The notes: generated by a model not told the origin, from the sequence alone. 64,000 bases of DNA from a virus (IMGVR_UViG_3300030110_004856:17585-81584); one strand, 5' to 3'; shown: positions 1 through 9,040, counted from the stretch's first letter. Made by a program: numbers and translations.

Positions 1-533
1 CTTCCAGGTTCCAGCTCAAAACTAAGCTCAGAATCACTCTCGTTTTCTGTTATTTCGTCTGCTGTAATAGCCAAACGAACGTATCTTTTGTTCTGCCCGT
101 ATGTTGTTGAAGGCAGACCTAAGTTGCTATTCTTAACTCTATAGCTATAGAGAATGACAACTTCCTCGACAGAGCCGTTGAGGTCGTGGTAGACCCGATA
201 TTGGTTTTTGTTGAAGAAATAGATCTGATACTTCAGTTTTTCATCAGGACGGAAGTAAAACAAACCACAACCGTCGATCAGGAAGTTCCTGATAATCGAA
301 GGAAATCGAATATCAAGCCTGTTGAGGGCAATAACGTCTTCTAAGAACCTAGAACGACTCTTATAGGTGTCTTGTTCACAGTAGAAGGTGATACCCTTCT
401 TGATCATGTACAGGACCATCTGCTGGATGTGACTAAGCACAACCATCGTCGCTGATTGATTTGAGCGATCCTGAGTCCTTGCGGCTTCTAGGATCTCCTC
501 AAACCGGTTTCTGATTTCAGTTGAGGATGACAT
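1..533 (-). CDS. Portal protein, N-terminal part (runs off the left edge)
   Basis: An open frame starts with ATG at 533 and continues past the left edge, giving 177 visible residues with no stop. The portal is the dodecameric ring at the capsid vertex through which DNA is packaged. I infer it from gene order: reading leftward come a likely small terminase, the large terminase, and then this gene, the usual packaging order. The visible part is rich in aromatic and Ile residues (for example FLIDGCGLFYFRPDEKLKYQ) and has an acidic Glu/Asp/Ser patch near the window edge. No diagnostic motif is visible, so another head protein is possible. The 51-residue gene upstream ends 6 nt before this start. 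Confidence 0.5.
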   Translation of the reverse strand, partial: MSSSTEIRNRFEEILEAARTQDRSNQSATMVVLSHIQQMVLYMIKKGITFYCEQDTYKSRSRFLEDVIALNRLDIRFPSIIRNFLIDGCGLFYFRPDEKLKYQIYFFNKNQYRVYHDLNGSVEEVVILYSYRVKNSNLGLPSTTYGQNKRYVRLAITADEITENESDSELSFELEPG

Positions 534-539
534 TCAGAG

Positions 540-695
540 TCACTTGTCCTTTTTACGCATTTCCTTGGCCTTACGAGCCTTCTCAAGAGCAGACTTACGC
601 TTCTCCTGATTGCCTCCCTCTTCTTTTTTCTCGTCATCTTCTCCTTGCTTTTTCTTGAACCTCTCTAGGAGTTCAGGCGGCATCTTGTTCGTCAT
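540..695 (-). CDS. Small charged protein (51 aa) just upstream of the portal
   Basis: ATG at 695 to TGA at 540 gives 51 residues, almost entirely Lys, Glu, Arg, Asp and Ala. The C-terminus reads ALEKARKAKEMRKKDK and is probably helical. It overlaps the end of the GT17 gene by 23 nt; an internal ATG at 683 would cut the overlap to 11 nt. It ends 6 nt before the portal start, so the two are probably translated together. I recognise no family. It could be a portal-associated accessory protein, but this is inferred only from position. Confidence 0.55.
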   Translation of the reverse strand: MTNKMPPELLERFKKKQGEDDEKKEEGGNQEKRKSALEKARKAKEMRKKDK

Positions 696-1500
696 CGGGA
701 AGAAGATACTTTCTAACTCTTTCTAGTTTAACCACCTCTTCGGGCAAATCCTCAACCGGATACTCAGTTAGTAAATGGTCTTGGCGTCCGAGCATATCGG
801 TATTGCCGGGTTCCGCAACAAAATCATCGCACAGCTGTTGAACCTCTGGCTTGTCCCAGATGTAGTATTCGGCGATGTTGCGGAGTTTGGTTTTTCTTCG
901 GTCTGCATCTCCCATCCAAGAGAAATGCCAGCCAGCATTCCGAACACCAACATAATAATTGTCAGTCGACGCCCGCATCGCCGATAGAGTTCCGAATTCT
1001 TTGAGCTTTCCGACTGTGCTAGCCACACCGCAACGCCAATCAAAGAGTTCACCCTCCGGAGAAACGAGTTGACGATCTGCACGTCCGTAGTGCATGCTCA
1101 TACTCATTCTAATAATCTTATTTTCCTCCATATCGACAGAACGCTTGATTGCTTCGATTGCAGAAGGGTTAGTGATCTCGTCGCAATCAGAACAAATAAA
1201 GTAATCGTCATCATCAAGCATAGAAAGGCCAATGCTGAGAGCATCGCGCTGACCTCTTTCACGAATCCACGGATCTGGAGCTTCCGTAGCGCTTGGAAGC
1301 TCAACATGAAGGACTTGAATCTTTTCTTCTGGTAAACCCAACTCGCGAATAGTCTCCACACAGGAGAACGCTTTTTTGTCTCCACGGTGGGTGCGGTTTG
1401 CGTCAGTAATCAGAAAACCATCAACGTGGTTCTCCAACGTGCGGACGCGCAGCTCTAGGAGTTCTTTTTCGTTGAAATACGTAAAGCAGTCAACAATCAC
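673..1500 (-). CDS. Glycosyltransferase, GT17-like
   Basis: 275 residues. The N-terminus MIVDCFTYFNEKELLELRVR, the following Leu-rich segment and the later SDCDEITNP motif (about residues 103-111, with the DxD-type metal site) match the GT17 family of N-acetylglucosaminyltransferases, which use nucleotide sugars in a GT-A fold. A WHFSWMG segment lies in the C-terminal half, also typical. It would be cytoplasmic. It lies among packaging genes, so it may glycosylate a virion protein or alter host surface glycan; the acceptor cannot be read from sequence. It ends inside the next small gene. Confidence 0.75.
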   Translation of the reverse strand: MIVDCFTYFNEKELLELRVRTLENHVDGFLITDANRTHRGDKKAFSCVETIRELGLPEEKIQVLHVELPSATEAPDPWIRERGQRDALSIGLSMLDDDDYFICSDCDEITNPSAIEAIKRSVDMEENKIIRMSMSMHYGRADRQLVSPEGELFDWRCGVASTVGKLKEFGTLSAMRASTDNYYVGVRNAGWHFSWMGDADRRKTKLRNIAEYYIWDKPEVQQLCDDFVAEPGNTDMLGRQDHLLTEYPVEDLPEEVVKLERVRKYLLPDDEQDAA

Positions 1501-1524
1501 AAAACGCTTGCTAGTAGCAACATG

Positions 1525-1746
1525 CTACCTGCGATCCTTCGCTGATGCCAAAAGCTGTCTCTTCATGACTTCTACATCAGCTCTCTCGTCCATGTTGGGA
1601 TCAAAAGCTTCATTAGAATCCGCATTCGGCGGAGGAGGTGGGGGTGGTGCACCTGCTTCTTGATCGAGTCCCTGACGGACAAAGTCTCCATAGCGGTTTT
1701 CACCACGCATGGAGTTTTGCATTTGAGAAAGTTGGTTGTAGTTCAT
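1525..1746 (-). CDS. Unknown protein with a poly-proline stretch (73 aa)
   Basis: 73 residues starting MNYNQLSQMQNSMRGENRYG. A run of seven prolines lies near residue 34-40, followed by an acidic segment and a basic C-terminus (KRQLLASAKDRR). I recognise no family. It overlaps the upstream gene by one base at 1746 and is 24 nt before the GT17 gene, so it belongs to the leftward structural operon. A minor virion or assembly role is possible from context only. Confidence 0.6.
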   Translation of the reverse strand: MNYNQLSQMQNSMRGENRYGDFVRQGLDQEAGAPPPPPPPNADSNEAFDPNMDERADVEVMKRQLLASAKDRR

Positions 1747-2024
1747 CAGAAAAGAACAACAGCAGAAGTAATGTCACCACCAGAGATGGTTGTGGCACCA
1801 ACAGGGAGCAGAGGGTTATTAACAAACCCACCCATAGGAATGAGTTGTCCTTGTCCGTCGTTCAGTTCGATATAAACAACATCGCTATTGTTGCTAGTGA
1901 TGACGCTGACGCCACGGCACGTGGAAAAAGTTTTAGGACCGTCAGAGGGAGTCCACCTAAAACCACTTGCATAAGGCAAGGACGCAACCTGCCCGTATAC
2001 AGTTCCAAAGGCTGGGATATCCAT
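1746..2024 (-). CDS. Unknown, probably beta-rich virion protein (92 aa)
   Basis: 92 residues with alternating hydrophobic and Ser/Thr/Gly residues and few charges, typical of small beta-sandwich decoration or neck proteins. No motif allows a name. The stop and the next start share base 1746, indicating tight coupling with the poly-proline gene. It lies between the DUF3310 gene and the GT17 gene in the leftward operon. The structural role is inferred from composition and neighbourhood. Confidence 0.55.
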   Translation of the reverse strand: MDIPAFGTVYGQVASLPYASGFRWTPSDGPKTFSTCRGVSVITSNNSDVVYIELNDGQGQLIPMGGFVNNPLLPVGATTISGGDITSAVVLF

Positions 2025-2041
2025 AGCTCAGGAAATAATCA

Positions 2042-2266
2042 TCATTCTACCTCTTTCTCCTTAATCAACAGGTTTAAGTACCACTGAGCTTTTTTTAAGG
2101 ACTCAACTCCTTGCTTGTGGTTCTCTCTCCAGATGTACTTTATGCAGTTGGCTTTGCAGTAACCAAAAAACTCTTCATCAGTTAGTGCAGACTTAATCGC
2201 ATCAATACACTCGATACCACCAGCGGTGTAGTGCGATGGGTGGTTGACGTTGTCGACTACGCTCAT
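2042..2266 (-). CDS. DUF3310 family protein
   Basis: 74 residues. The signature VNHPSHYTAGGIECIDAIKS near the N-terminus, then the FGYCKANCIKYIWR segment and a C-terminal KAQWYLNLLI, are the DUF3310 (SaV-like) pattern, a small soluble family common in phages and often near nucleotide metabolism genes. Its biochemical role is not established. The start overlaps the stop of the upstream glycosyltransferase in ATGA fashion at 2263-2266, so translation is probably coupled. Confidence 0.85.
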   Translation of the reverse strand: MSVVDNVNHPSHYTAGGIECIDAIKSALTDEEFFGYCKANCIKYIWRENHKQGVESLKKAQWYLNLLIKEKEVE

Positions 2267-3135
2267 ACAAACATGTTCTCGGTGGTTATGCAGTCTGCCT
2301 GCTTTAGGAGGTTATCAGAGTATTTTGTATCCAAGTGACGTATCAAACCTTCGTCAGCGATGGTTACCCAATCACCTTTTCGCACCAGAGGCACCACGCG
2401 TCTGTGGTCTTGTCCTTCTTCTAGGTTTTCAAAGGCAATACCCATAGATGAACGATCGGCAATAGGCCAGTTGCGGTGACCAACCATTCGATGGCTGAGT
2501 TCAGGGTGAGAACTGACCGAAGCAATGTACTCTTCAGCCATTTCTTGATCAAGAATCATCATCCCTGAATAAGGGTTGCCTAGCAGGATGAAACCAAGAT
2601 ACTTCTCGTGCGTAGGAGTCAAATAAACCTTTGCTTGATGCGGAATGTCGTGCCAAACATTTTCCGTAAGCTCAGTCAAGTTGTACCTTTTGTAGTTGTC
2701 AAAAGGAATCTTGAGGTCCCCGTTTAGTTCGTATCTACAGAACGAGGGTTCTAGGTTTAGTTCTTTCAACATATCTTTGTTCTCCAACCAGTAGTTCAGG
2801 TGGTCGGGAGTAAACAACATATCGTTTTCAGAGTACATGTAGTAATCGTATGTGCTCTGAGTTACAGCTAACCGTAGAAGATTTTTGTGTGCCCAGCACA
2901 AGTGGTAACCGGTATAGCTAGAAGGAGCGGCAACAATCTCTACGTTCAGTTTTTCGCAGATGTTTGCTTCGATCAAATCACGGAGATCCTCTTGATCTCG
3001 CATGTGTTCGTAATCGATATAGATAACTACCGTTGTCTGAAAAGGAAATTTCGCATACTCCTTCAGACACTTGAGAAGTGGATCAAAGCGAGACAGAGGG
3101 TCGTGGGCAGTAACCAGAATGAGAAATTTTTTCAT
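2263..3135 (-). CDS. Glycosyltransferase-like protein (GT-A type)
   Basis: 290 residues. The N-terminus MKKFLILVTAHDPLSRFDPL is a nucleotide-binding beta strand and loop. YMYSENDMLFTPDHLNYWLE (about residues 99-118) has the acidic END motif where GT-A enzymes bind metal and sugar nucleotide. This family is typically cytoplasmic and transfers an activated sugar to an acceptor that is unknown here. It overlaps the terminase gene at base 3135 and the DUF3310 gene by 4 nt, so it is embedded in the packaging operon. The assignment rests on fold-level pattern, not on a named family. Confidence 0.6.
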   Translation of the reverse strand: MKKFLILVTAHDPLSRFDPLLKCLKEYAKFPFQTTVVIYIDYEHMRDQEDLRDLIEANICEKLNVEIVAAPSSYTGYHLCWAHKNLLRLAVTQSTYDYYMYSENDMLFTPDHLNYWLENKDMLKELNLEPSFCRYELNGDLKIPFDNYKRYNLTELTENVWHDIPHQAKVYLTPTHEKYLGFILLGNPYSGMMILDQEMAEEYIASVSSHPELSHRMVGHRNWPIADRSSMGIAFENLEEGQDHRRVVPLVRKGDWVTIADEGLIRHLDTKYSDNLLKQADCITTENMFV

Positions 3136-4661
3136 CAGTACTCAACGGAGAATTGACCTCGTTTTTGGAGGAAAGTCATTAACCAAACGTAAGCATCCAA
3201 CAAGTCATCGTGGCTAGTTGCACCAATATTGATTAACTGGTCGATAAGCGCCTCAAACTTTCGGTACTTGTTGAAAGTCACCTTTTTGTTCTCCAGAAGA
3301 CCTAAGGTCCCCCGGAACCTAGCAATTTTGTCTCCCCTAAACCCTTTGACTTCGTGGATGTGCAGGTTGTAAAGGCCACGCTCGTTCAAGAGAACTCTTC
3401 GTATATCAGCAGCAAGACTAGCTTGATACGCTACAGCCTCAACGACGAGGGTTACAGTTGAATATGTAGGCATGTACACACCGTCCTGGAGCACCAGGAT
3501 GCCCCACTCCACCAACATGTCGCAGAGAAGATCGATTTTTTCTAAATTTCCAATTGAACGGACCTGATGAGCGTCCACGATGTAGTAGTCATCTTTCAAT
3601 CTTCCCCCTAAAACAAATGCGGTGTAGTCAGACGTTTCGTTTTTACTTGCCGAAAGGTCAATGCCCACAGCCAGAGAATCAAACTCTGTGGCAACTTCTC
3701 CTTTGACAATGAGATCAGGAGACAGCACCAAGTCAGAAGACATCACTGCCTGCTGTTGATACTGGTAAGCAAACGCCACAGGATCTAGTTCTTTCTGTTG
3801 CAGCAGGTATGTTGCCGACCACTGACTAGGCCAGTAACTAACAGGCTCACCATCGTTGTCGTAAGTAATAGCTTCTTGGGAAACCTGCTTCCAACCTTTT
3901 TGTGGGATGAACATAGTTTTATGAATATCCAGCGGATGGAATCGGGTGCCGAGACATATCGACCTGCCACCTTCAAACACAATCGGTGCGATAACACTCG
4001 ACCAGTTATTATTCATCTCCTCCCTAATCGAAGGGTTTTTGATATCAGCGCTGGATTTAATAGGGTCATCCACAATGACAAGGTGAGCACGTTTAGACGT
4101 AATCGACCCTCTCAGCCCCGCAGCACGAAGAGTAAATTCTTCATCACCCACTCGACTGATACCTGCATAGTCAAAATCAATTGACCAGCCCACATCACTC
4201 TGCATACCCTGGCGGAGCTGCACTCGCGGAAAAATTTTTCTGAAGGTCGCTGAGTCAATGATCTGCTTGATAATCCGACTCTTCGGAATAGCAGTATTGA
4301 TGTTGTACGAGCAGTAGATAATCTGAAGCGGTCTTTTCTGTGTGGTGTGGCGTCCAATAACCCACGCGGTAAATAAGTTCAGAACCGTGCTTTTTGCCGA
4401 TCCACGGGGAGCCAAAATATCTAAGTTGGGTCCGGCTATGTCAAGCAGATATTTATTTGATTCACCAGTAACAAGATGTTTATGCCACTCCAGCATATGT
4501 TGTGCTGGTGGTTTATCTAGAACAGTACAGAAGGTAAGGAAATCATCCTGTGCTCTAGCAAATACGTTATCTACACCGAAGTTGTCTTCATCGGCATCCA
4601 CAGCGCGTTGAGCCTTTAGTCGTAAAGCTCTCCGGTACGCAAAAGTTTCTCTACTCGGCAT
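3135..4661 (-). CDS. terL: Terminase large subunit
   Basis: 508 residues from the ATG at 4661. The protein is the DNA-packaging motor: ATP-driven translocation into the prohead plus cleavage of concatemers. A Walker A-like APRGSAKST lies at about residues 84-92, a Walker B LVIVDD at about 194-199, and a nuclease strand AVGIDLSASK with a key Asp near 335. A C-terminal HDDLLDAYVWLM supplies further acidic residues. A longer frame starts at 4757, but the extra 32 codons lie antisense to the conserved N-terminus of the GT4 gene, so I chose 4661. It ends by overlapping the downstream glycosyltransferase start. Confidence 0.93.
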   Translation of the reverse strand: MPSRETFAYRRALRLKAQRAVDADEDNFGVDNVFARAQDDFLTFCTVLDKPPAQHMLEWHKHLVTGESNKYLLDIAGPNLDILAPRGSAKSTVLNLFTAWVIGRHTTQKRPLQIIYCSYNINTAIPKSRIIKQIIDSATFRKIFPRVQLRQGMQSDVGWSIDFDYAGISRVGDEEFTLRAAGLRGSITSKRAHLVIVDDPIKSSADIKNPSIREEMNNNWSSVIAPIVFEGGRSICLGTRFHPLDIHKTMFIPQKGWKQVSQEAITYDNDGEPVSYWPSQWSATYLLQQKELDPVAFAYQYQQQAVMSSDLVLSPDLIVKGEVATEFDSLAVGIDLSASKNETSDYTAFVLGGRLKDDYYIVDAHQVRSIGNLEKIDLLCDMLVEWGILVLQDGVYMPTYSTVTLVVEAVAYQASLAADIRRVLLNERGLYNLHIHEVKGFRGDKIARFRGTLGLLENKKVTFNKYRKFEALIDQLINIGATSHDDLLDAYVWLMTFLQKRGQFSVEY

Positions 4662-4705
4662 ATCTAAAAACTGTCTGTATAGTGTTAGGAAGATTCTACT
4701 TCTGT

Positions 4706-5878
4706 ATGGCCAAAATTCTCTGGTATGGAGATGCAGTTTCTCATACGGGTTTTGCACGTGTAACCCATAGTCTCCTAGAGCACCTCAGCAAAAACCATGA
4801 AGTTGTAGTGTTCGGTATTAACTATAACGGAGATCCGCACCAATACGATTTTAAAATCTACCCTGCAGCCGGGGTTCATCCTGGTGATCGTTTTGGTTTG
4901 GCTCGTTTACCTTCAGTGGTTGAGGAAGAGAAGCCTGACTTCATTATCGCTGTAAACGATATCTGGATGATCAATCAGGTGTGGGAAAAGATTCATTTCC
5001 TGCAACCAACTCTGGGTTTTAAATTCATACCTTACTTCCCCATTGACTCTGAGCGGTACGTAGATTCTATGCTCAGGTATGTGCAGGACTGGGATTTTTC
5101 AGTCACCTTTACAGTCCAACAAGCACAGCGCATCCAAAATCACAATGTCCAACCGAAGATGTTGGGTGTTCTTCCTCATGGTATTGACGCAGAGAAGTTC
5201 TTCCCCATGGATCAGGAAGAAGCTCGTAGAAAGTTGAGTCTTCCTGCAGGTAAATTCATTGTCCTCAACGCTAATAGAAACCAACCTCGCAAACGAATTG
5301 ACCTGACAATCCAAGCATTTGCTGAGTTTGCTAAGGACAAACCCGACACCATGCTCTATCTGCATATGGGTGAGAAAGATTTGGGATGGAGCGTTCGTGA
5401 AATCTTTAACTCAGAAATGCAACGACGCGATCTAGACCCAACGAACCGGTTGATTATGACCGCACGGAATATCAACTATATGGCTCCGCCTACCGACGAA
5501 ACACTAAACTTAATCTATAACTCCTGTGACGTTGGTATAAATACAGCAGATGGAGAAGGTTGGGGACTCGTTCCATTCGAGCATGCGTCGTGTAAAAAAG
5601 CACAAGTGGTTCCTGACCACACGTCTTGTCGAGATATTTGGCGTGGAAGTGGATGTCTAATCGATGTCGCGGCTTGGGTTCGAGATAAAGATCTCAGCGT
5701 TGAAAGAGGAATTATCGACGTTTCTTCTGCCGTCGACCATCTCAACAAGCTTTACAACGACAAGGCATTTAGAGACGAAGTAGCTCAAGAGTGCTACGAA
5801 GTTACGCAGAATCCCAGTTACCGCTGGGATCAGATTGCACTCGGATTTGAAAAAGCAATGGAGGATCTGTCCAAATGA
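4706..5878 (+). CDS. Glycosyltransferase, GT4-like
   Basis: 390 residues from ATG at 4706. ILWYGDAVSHTGFARVTHSL is the N-terminal Rossmann strand and Gly-rich loop of GT-B enzymes. VLNANRNQPRKRIDLTIQAF and the E-x7-E motif EGWGLVPFE near residues 287-295 are GT4 hallmarks for retaining transfer from a nucleotide sugar. An in-frame ATG at 4682 adds eight poorly conserved residues, so I prefer 4706. It is on the opposite strand to terL, with a 44-bp divergent gap. Its stop overlaps the start of the propeller gene (ATGA). The acceptor is unknown. Confidence 0.85.
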   Translation: MAKILWYGDAVSHTGFARVTHSLLEHLSKNHEVVVFGINYNGDPHQYDFKIYPAAGVHPGDRFGLARLPSVVEEEKPDFIIAVNDIWMINQVWEKIHFLQPTLGFKFIPYFPIDSERYVDSMLRYVQDWDFSVTFTVQQAQRIQNHNVQPKMLGVLPHGIDAEKFFPMDQEEARRKLSLPAGKFIVLNANRNQPRKRIDLTIQAFAEFAKDKPDTMLYLHMGEKDLGWSVREIFNSEMQRRDLDPTNRLIMTARNINYMAPPTDETLNLIYNSCDVGINTADGEGWGLVPFEHASCKKAQVVPDHTSCRDIWRGSGCLIDVAAWVRDKDLSVERGIIDVSSAVDHLNKLYNDKAFRDEVAQECYEVTQNPSYRWDQIALGFEKAMEDLSK

Positions 5879-6963
5879 GTACTCAACACATTCGATACCA
5901 CGCCTCGATGAGCAGCGTGTGCTATCCGTCTAGGGTGCGCATGTATCAACACGGAGGCCCCTGTGTTTACCAGCAAGCTGAGGACCTGGGTGGTGTGTTC
6001 ACCAGAATTAATCGAGGACTTCCTTTTCGTTCGGTAGCTAACTTTAGTCCTTGCTTGTTCGAACACGAAGGTCACCAACTAATTGCGTGGCGATCTCAGC
6101 CTGAACCATTTGTGTTCCGGCACGACATGAAGTACTTCTACTACAACAGTGTTCCTACAGATGTCTATGTAGGTGAACTTATTGGTGACGACACAATTGT
6201 CGGAGCTAAGAAAGTAAGAAACAAACCTCACAAATTAAGTTATGAGGACCCAAGACTGTTTCATGACTTTCAGGGAAACCTGATGTGTCAATTCATCACG
6301 AGCACTTACGCTTCGCGTTGGGATAACACCAATCACAAAATGGCAAAAACTCCCAAAGTTTGCGTGGGAGAAATCAATCGTTTTGGTCAGTGTGTAGATG
6401 CTTTCTACCCTGAGATCGGATTAAACCATACAGATGGTGGCTCAGAGAAAAACTGGTGCTTCTTCCAAGACGACGACAAAACTCGTCTTCTTTATTCGAC
6501 CGTACCGATTGTCATCAAGACACCGGGAGAAAAGGAAAAAAGGATCGACTCTTCAGTACTTCAACAGGTGACTGGAGATTTTCCGACTTTCAACTCCACA
6601 GCGCCAATCAAAATTGGAGATGAGTGGCTTGTCTTTTACCACTTTAAGTTCATGGGTAGGGTGCCAGACCAAGAACGACCAATTTTGTTCTACGGATTGA
6701 GCTGCTACACGTTAGACGAAAAACTTACCAAAATCGTGCGTCACATGCCTGAAGTGATGTTTGAAGGGTCTATGGAAGATGAGCTAATTACGTGGACTGA
6801 CGTTCAAGGTAATCCAGTCTCCAAACAACCAGCTTGCATTCTTCCTTTCGGGGCCACGGTAAAAGAAGACGTTCTCAGTCTTTCTCTTGGGGTCAATGAT
6901 TGCTTTATGGGTATCTTCCGAATGGAATTAAACAATCTACTTAGTTTGATGGAGAAGGTTTAG
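5875..6963 (+). CDS. Five-bladed propeller glycosidase or phosphorylase-like protein (GH130/GH43-like)
   Basis: 362 residues. The segment LSYEDPRLFHDFQGNLMCQF resembles the EDPR motif of GH130 mannosyl-phosphorylases and related five-bladed propellers; NFSPCLFEHEGHQLIAWRSQ and later DEWLVFYHFKF fit repeated blade strands. GH130 enzymes cleave mannosides with phosphate or water. Catalytic competence cannot be confirmed by eye. It is translationally coupled to the GT4 gene (ATGA), which suggests they act on one glycan. Its end overlaps the convergent gene at 6960-6963. Confidence 0.6.
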   Translation: MSTQHIRYHASMSSVCYPSRVRMYQHGGPCVYQQAEDLGGVFTRINRGLPFRSVANFSPCLFEHEGHQLIAWRSQPEPFVFRHDMKYFYYNSVPTDVYVGELIGDDTIVGAKKVRNKPHKLSYEDPRLFHDFQGNLMCQFITSTYASRWDNTNHKMAKTPKVCVGEINRFGQCVDAFYPEIGLNHTDGGSEKNWCFFQDDDKTRLLYSTVPIVIKTPGEKEKRIDSSVLQQVTGDFPTFNSTAPIKIGDEWLVFYHFKFMGRVPDQERPILFYGLSCYTLDEKLTKIVRHMPEVMFEGSMEDELITWTDVQGNPVSKQPACILPFGATVKEDVLSLSLGVNDCFMGIFRMELNNLLSLMEKV

Positions 6964-7493
6964 CTCTTCTCCTCTCGTTCGATGGTGCTCCAGATGACGA
7001 GTGATGCTTCTTCAAGCAGAGCCATCATCGCGGGCACATCTTCGAAAGTATTGTTTAGTTCACGAAGACAACGATCAGCGCCAGCCAGTAAGAGACCACG
7101 GCGATCAACACCATCAGTGAGGCTTCTGACCGCTTGGATGTGCGATCTGAGTTCTTTTTGAAGAACGGAAATCTTGGTGGCAGCTGTGGCATGATCAAGC
7201 ATCCCAGTCAAAGTCATTTGACGGACATTCTCGATGTCTACTTTTAATGAGTCAATCTCGATCAGCAGGATCTTTCGCAGATCTTCTTTAGGGTACTTCT
7301 CCTGCACGTATGCAGTCAGATCAGAGATCGATCCTGAGTACCCAGGCTGAAGAAAACGAGCGTAGAGAAATGCCTCGATATCGCTGACGCAATTCTTGCA
7401 GTAGAACTTGAATGCGTCTTTTTGAGTTTTATCGAGAGTATCTAACCACGCGCCAACGGTAGTCGAGTCACCAATAACACTAGTGCTGATCAT
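6960..7493 (-). CDS. Candidate terminase small subunit
   Basis: 177 residues, mostly helical. An N-terminal helical part with two Cys (KFYCKNCVSDIEAFLYARF) is followed by a long coiled-coil-like region with many Leu and Lys. Small terminase subunits have a DNA-binding N-domain and a helical oligomerisation core, and they usually precede terL. Here the gene lies upstream of terL in the leftward direction, separated by the inserted rightward pair. The identification is from position and helical pattern. No helix-turn-helix is unambiguous, so another scaffold-like protein is possible. Confidence 0.4.
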   Translation of the reverse strand: MISTSVIGDSTTVGAWLDTLDKTQKDAFKFYCKNCVSDIEAFLYARFLQPGYSGSISDLTAYVQEKYPKEDLRKILLIEIDSLKVDIENVRQMTLTGMLDHATAATKISVLQKELRSHIQAVRSLTDGVDRRGLLLAGADRCLRELNNTFEDVPAMMALLEEASLVIWSTIEREEKS

Positions 7494-8227
7494 GCAAATC
7501 TGCTGGTTCCTGCTAGTGCCAGGTTAACTCCTTGACGACGCAGTGCCATCTGTCGTTTACCTTCAGCTTGGATTCGTGCGAGTGAGCCTAAATCCCTGAC
7601 TTCCTGTAGTTTGATGTCGTTGTTTAGCTGCTGAGATTTAAGAGCCATATTCCCTTTCGCGTCAGCTCGGGTGTCAAAAACATCACCGATAGTATATGCC
7701 TGATCAAGGGCAGCGTTAAGCTTGCCCATTTCTTCATTCTTCCTCAAACCAATATTCGTTTCAGCTGCTTCCTTATACAGGTCCATTTCATTAGCTAGGG
7801 CTGCACTGCCTGCTTCGTACTCAAACTTTGGCTTGAGTTTTTCAACTTGCAAACGTGCATCAGCAGTATCTCCCAGAAGCTGGATGCCACGCTGTGTCAA
7901 ACCTCCAGCTTCTTGTCCCAGCAGACCCGTGGCACTCTGCGACCGATTAGCAGCTTCAGCCAACTGTGTGAGCTGACCGCTGCTAATCAGATTGCCTCGT
8001 TGCCCTAAAGCTCCGCTATAGGCACCGGTCAAGGAAGCTAAACCTTGTGCAGCAGCAGTTAGAGGAGCATTAGCAGCCGCTGCAGCAGAAGCATATTGCT
8101 GCAAATAGAGTGCAGTATTTGGGTCCATTCCCCCAGAACTCCCACCGGAGGATCTACTTCCACCGCCAAAAAGACTGCCGACAAGAGGAGCAGCAACGGA
8201 TAATGCGGGACCGAGCCAAGCAGCCAT
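7490..8227 (-). CDS. Unknown Gly/Ala-rich virion protein
   Basis: 245 residues. The N-terminus MAAWLGPALSVAAPLVGSLF is hydrophobic, followed by a Gly/Ser-rich linker and a long Ala/Gln/Leu-rich helical body. Similar hydrophobic N-termini with helical bodies occur in internal or pilot virion proteins. It is ATGA-coupled to the following gene at 7490-7493 and follows two proteins of similar composition. No family is recognised; a virion role is inferred. Confidence 0.6.
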   Translation of the reverse strand: MAAWLGPALSVAAPLVGSLFGGGSRSSGGSSGGMDPNTALYLQQYASAAAAANAPLTAAAQGLASLTGAYSGALGQRGNLISSGQLTQLAEAANRSQSATGLLGQEAGGLTQRGIQLLGDTADARLQVEKLKPKFEYEAGSAALANEMDLYKEAAETNIGLRKNEEMGKLNAALDQAYTIGDVFDTRADAKGNMALKSQQLNNDIKLQEVRDLGSLARIQAEGKRQMALRRQGVNLALAGTSRFA

Positions 8228-8233
8228 GACTAA

Positions 8234-9040
8234 TTAGCGAATAGGGGGAAGAACAGAAGCGCCAGGTTTAAACGCACCAGCACCAGCCTGAACAACTGGA
8301 GAAAGAGCACTCAAAGTGCCTGCATTAGGCACACTGGACGTGTAAGCAATCTGTGCAAGGCTTTGAGCGATAGCCGTGTTAGCTCTAATCGTTTCTTGCT
8401 CGATTGCTTTCCACGCATTAATGCGAGAAATACTTTCTTGCCGTCTGCTGTTTTCCCTAGTTCTTTCTTCGATGCTTTCTAGCACCTGCTGATTGACTGC
8501 CAGCTTGGCGTCTCTTTGTCGTGCTGTAGCAGCGTCTAGGTACGCTGGGGAGTTAACAGTATCAAACTGGTCACGTCGATCTCTCGCCAGTCCAACAAGG
8601 GTCTCAAGATAACCATCAAGGTTAGTAGGGTCACTTACTTGGCCACTCTGAAACGCAGTAGTTCCAGTGTTGGAGTTGGTGGTGTTTACGTTGGGGTTTG
8701 AAGGAGGGTCGTTTTGACTTGAGTTGTCGCTTACAGGAGGAGTTGTGTCGCCACCACCGTCGTTATTTGAACCACCACCCAGTGCATTCATTGCTGCATA
8801 AGTTCCTCCTACACCAACTCCCAACGGAAGAGCGGTTGTAGCAAGTCCCTTTAGTGCTTGAAGTGTTCTGTTTTGCGCAGGTTGAATTGTTCTAGTTGCT
8901 TGATCCAGCAACGCTCCCATAAGTTCATCAACCTTCTCTGGTCCTACGGCATTACGAAATCCTTTGGCAACTTGAGCAGCACCGTCAGGATTCTTAATTG
9001 CTGCCCTTGTTAAATCGCCAATTATTCTTCTGACAGTCAT
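8234..9040 (-). CDS. Unknown virion protein with hydrophobic segment and Asn/Ser/Thr linker
   Basis: 268 residues. A Gly-rich hydrophobic stretch (TTALPLGVGVGGTYAAMNAL, about residues 68-87) could insert in a membrane or pack in a multimer. It is followed by a low-complexity Gly/Asp/Asn/Ser/Pro linker to about residue 130 and then a charged helical part. It shares base 9040 with the upstream gene, indicating coupling. The domain order resembles ejected or internal virion proteins, but this is inference only. Confidence 0.6.
   Translation of the reverse strand: MTVRRIIGDLTRAAIKNPDGAAQVAKGFRNAVGPEKVDELMGALLDQATRTIQPAQNRTLQALKGLATTALPLGVGVGGTYAAMNALGGGSNNDGGGDTTPPVSDNSSQNDPPSNPNVNTTNSNTGTTAFQSGQVSDPTNLDGYLETLVGLARDRRDQFDTVNSPAYLDAATARQRDAKLAVNQQVLESIEERTRENSRRQESISRINAWKAIEQETIRANTAIAQSLAQIAYTSSVPNAGTLSALSPVVQAGAGAFKPGASVLPPIR

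Noticed and set aside
4662-4757. Longer N-terminus for the large terminase (start at 4757)
   Set aside because: These codons are antisense to the conserved start of the GT4 protein and look unlike a terminase N-terminus; the ATG at 4661 is preferred.
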